Below are positions 61,929 through 64,000 of a DNA stretch of 64,000 nt, in pieces; the stretch's first letter is position 1; each line of letters opens with the position of its first letter. The stretch is from Promerops cafer (Eukaryota; Chordata; Aves; Passeriformes; Nectariniidae). The stretch is from assembly GCA_013398275.1 (NCBI GenBank), contig VZSE01006253.1, forward strand, positions 799,440 through 863,439. The letters run 5' to 3'. The notes below the pieces were generated by a model. It was not told the DNA's origin, did not search any database, and was given only the letters and a program-made list of their open reading frames with translations. Made by a program: the position numbers and the translations under genes.

Positions 61929-63968
61929 GATGATTGATAGATTTGGAGATACTGAATAGAGAGATAGTTATGAGCCAATTGTCCTAAGGAGCATAGTGCC
62001 ATATTGATCCAGCTCTCTATAATAAGCTTGTTGCAGGATCTGGTCAGATACATTTGAAACACAAAGATTTGGTCATTTCAAATCTTGCACTGCTAGTAGC
62101 ACACAGCACAGCACTTTAAGCGCTAAGACTTTTGAAGGATTAAGAGAGGATTTAACTATAACAACAAGATTATCTCAAAATCATCCTCCGCTTTCATGGT
62201 AGGAGAGCGGGAAAACTAAAAATTTGTTCTTTAACATGGGTAGTGTCAGTACACAGCAATCTGGGATCACATGGGCATGAGATATTTTCAAGAAAAGAGA
62301 GATGTTGTTAACACAATGCTTATTTAAGTTAATCTGTAGAATTTACTTAATGCATCCATTTTTGAGTTGATAAATCTCGTAAATTGGTCTCTCAGCAGTT
62401 TGACATGGCCTGATAAAGGCAGTATGGGACTTCTGTAGACTTTTCTCCTGTCCACAGTGTTAGCAAGGAAATGTGGTCTAGATTATTGTGCAAACACTAA
62501 TGTACTTATAAAATATACAGTCAATATCTTTATGATGATGACTGGAACAGAGTGTATAATGGGAGGGATGGGATTTGAGCACTTTCACATATTGTTCCAA
62601 ATATTTTGTCTATAATGATGTGTTGTATCCGCCTATTGTTTTATATGCTGCGTAAACATTGTGTTATATCCTGTAACAGTCACAGAATTTGTGAACTAGC
62701 AAAACCCTTTTTTTTTTTTTTCCACCACTAAAAGGCTGAACTATTTCTTTTCTGCTGGGGACTGAGGTGTACTTCCTTGTGGTTGCTGCATCCCCACAAA
62801 AGGCAATCATTGCTACCATCCCTTGATGTAGTCCATGGGGTTTTAATGTATGAATGATTAAAGCAATAAAAAATGATTGCTACTTTTAAAGCAATAATGT
62901 TGGCTCAAGTGCAATCTCCAGCTCAGTGAATTCCTAAACTGCTGAAAGATGTGAAGGTATCACCATGGGGACAATGATTCTATACCTGTCACTTTCTTGG
63001 ATTCCTTCTGTGCCATTTTTCTTTTTATGCCATTTATCCTTACTTGATTTCTGGCAGAAAAGTCTTTGCTATAGTGAAAGCAAGTTGGGAGAAGGAGGAG
63101 AAAGAGTGTGAAGAAAACAGTGTAATTCAGAGTCATTTTTGAATGGCTGTCCTCCTTGGCACAATCTGGCAAATAGAGAACCAGGTGAGGTTAGTTTTGG
63201 GGTCTTCCATATTAATATGAAGGATCAGTGTAATGGTTCTTATTGTTAAACAACTTACTCTCCTATCTTGGTTTGAGCTTCCCATGCACACTGAAATTGT
63301 TGACAAAGAAACCAAGAATGCAATAGTCCTGAGCCACCATCTGGGGAATAAAAGCTGTTTCCAAGTTAAATTTCTGCCACCAAATACTTTTGTCAGAAGA
63401 AGCCAGCCCATGGCCTGATTCTCCTGTGTCCTGATTCTCCCTTTTCTTGTACTCCTTTCAGCTTTCATTCAGCATCTCACTTGATGAGAAATAATTCCTT
63501 TCTATTCTGCCCTCGGCACCTTTTTTTATCTGTTCGACTTGGCTAAAAGCACAGCACAAGGAAGATCTTTTTGTCCTTTTTATCAGTAAGTTGAATTGAT
63601 TGCGATTTCTATAAATAATTAAAGGATAATAATTAACAGAGTACAAATGTATGAATATTTCAGGATTTTGACAATAGCTGACAAATGCAAGAACATGCAG
63701 TGCAAAGAACTGTCTGTGTGGGTCTTTTATGACCTCTGAAGCCTCTAAAATATGACATTTTTCGGATTTGAGCAACATTTATCTTTTTTTTTTTTTTTTA
63801 CGATCAGTAATGACCTTGAAAACCAAAATATTCTGGTGAAATATCCAAGCTGAAATCCAAGCATATGAGTACTTGTGTCTACATGAGAGCCCTATTCAGT
63901 CTTTTGATGAAATATTTTCAGGATAGGCCCCCTAGGTCTATTGTTGATTCATATTCTTAATCCCTCAT

Positions 63969-63971
<3 letters not shown>
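61929..63971. other. Unique AT-rich non-coding sequence
   Basis: No confirmed gene. T runs at about 62707-62722 and 63784-63799. A weak signal-peptide-like frame on the minus strand near 63.0-63.17 kb is discussed in the findings. Confidence 0.5.

Positions 63972-64000
<29 letters not shown>
63972..64000. repeat. A homopolymer at the window end
   Basis: 29 consecutive A's run to the last base of the window, so the true length is unknown. It may be a retroposon tail on an element lying upstream, a simple repeat, or the edge of a hard-to-assemble stretch. No recognisable element precedes it. Confidence 0.95.

Overview
This window looks like non-coding nuclear DNA from a bird. The basis is its repeats. 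There are several fragments of CR1, the chicken-repeat-1 type non-LTR retrotransposon (LINE), including the characteristic 3' end next to the GGTTGGAAGGGACCT-type motif. There are also several pieces of endogenous-retrovirus LTRs of types common in bird genomes. The species cannot be fixed; a neoavian bird, possibly a songbird, is my inference. The background is AT-rich by eye and densely stopped in all frames. The longest open frames without N's (190 codons at 30959-31531, 170 codons at 37057-37569 on the minus strand) are about what chance gives in 64 kb. I recognise no host coding exon, tRNA, rRNA or CRISPR, so this is most likely an intergenic stretch or a large intron.

Layout. 1-5.7 kb is unique AT-rich sequence with a striking 17-bp perfect hairpin at 4842-4887. 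5.7-6.4 kb is a decayed LTR (sense strand minus) followed by small tandem duplications. 9.3-9.76 kb is a GC-rich block of unknown origin that ends at a TTAAA microsatellite. 10.8-10.9 kb is a 22-unit CTCTT repeat. 15.2-15.6 kb is a CA-repeat segment present twice around one N. 17.23 kb holds a 16-bp palindrome made of two abutting octamer (POU-type) motifs. 18.7-19.8 kb is a nearly full-length solo LTR (minus), followed by a 541-bp N gap and an exact repeat of the gap's left flank. 24.57-25.15 kb is a 586-bp solo LTR (plus). 28.75-30.70 kb is a plus-strand CR1 split by a ~764-bp insert. About 32.96-33.66 kb is a probable LTR 3' part. 34.7-35.8 kb is a plus-strand CR1 split by a minus-strand CR1 whose tail has become a 21-unit pentanucleotide array. 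40.23 kb is a CR1 3' scrap and 40.9-41.56 kb a GC-richer block. 51.39-53.60 kb is a 1,107-bp segment present twice around one N. 58.05-58.30 kb is a partial minus-strand LTR of the same type as the one at 24.6 kb. 61.46-61.93 kb is a minus-strand CR1. The window ends in 29 consecutive A's.

The elements do not form a pathway. They record successive retroelement insertions, including two nested cases, and all are broken. The clearest caution is about assembly. All three N junctions are flanked by identical or nearly identical copies of the same sequence, so about 1.8 kb of apparent duplication is probably artefact (unmerged contig ends or haplotypes) rather than biology. I found no convincing previously undescribed functional system. 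The items most worth checking are the 4.84-kb hairpin, the palindromic octamer, the unknown insert inside the 29-kb CR1, the unclassified GC-rich blocks, and a weak candidate signal-peptide exon near 63.1 kb on the minus strand.
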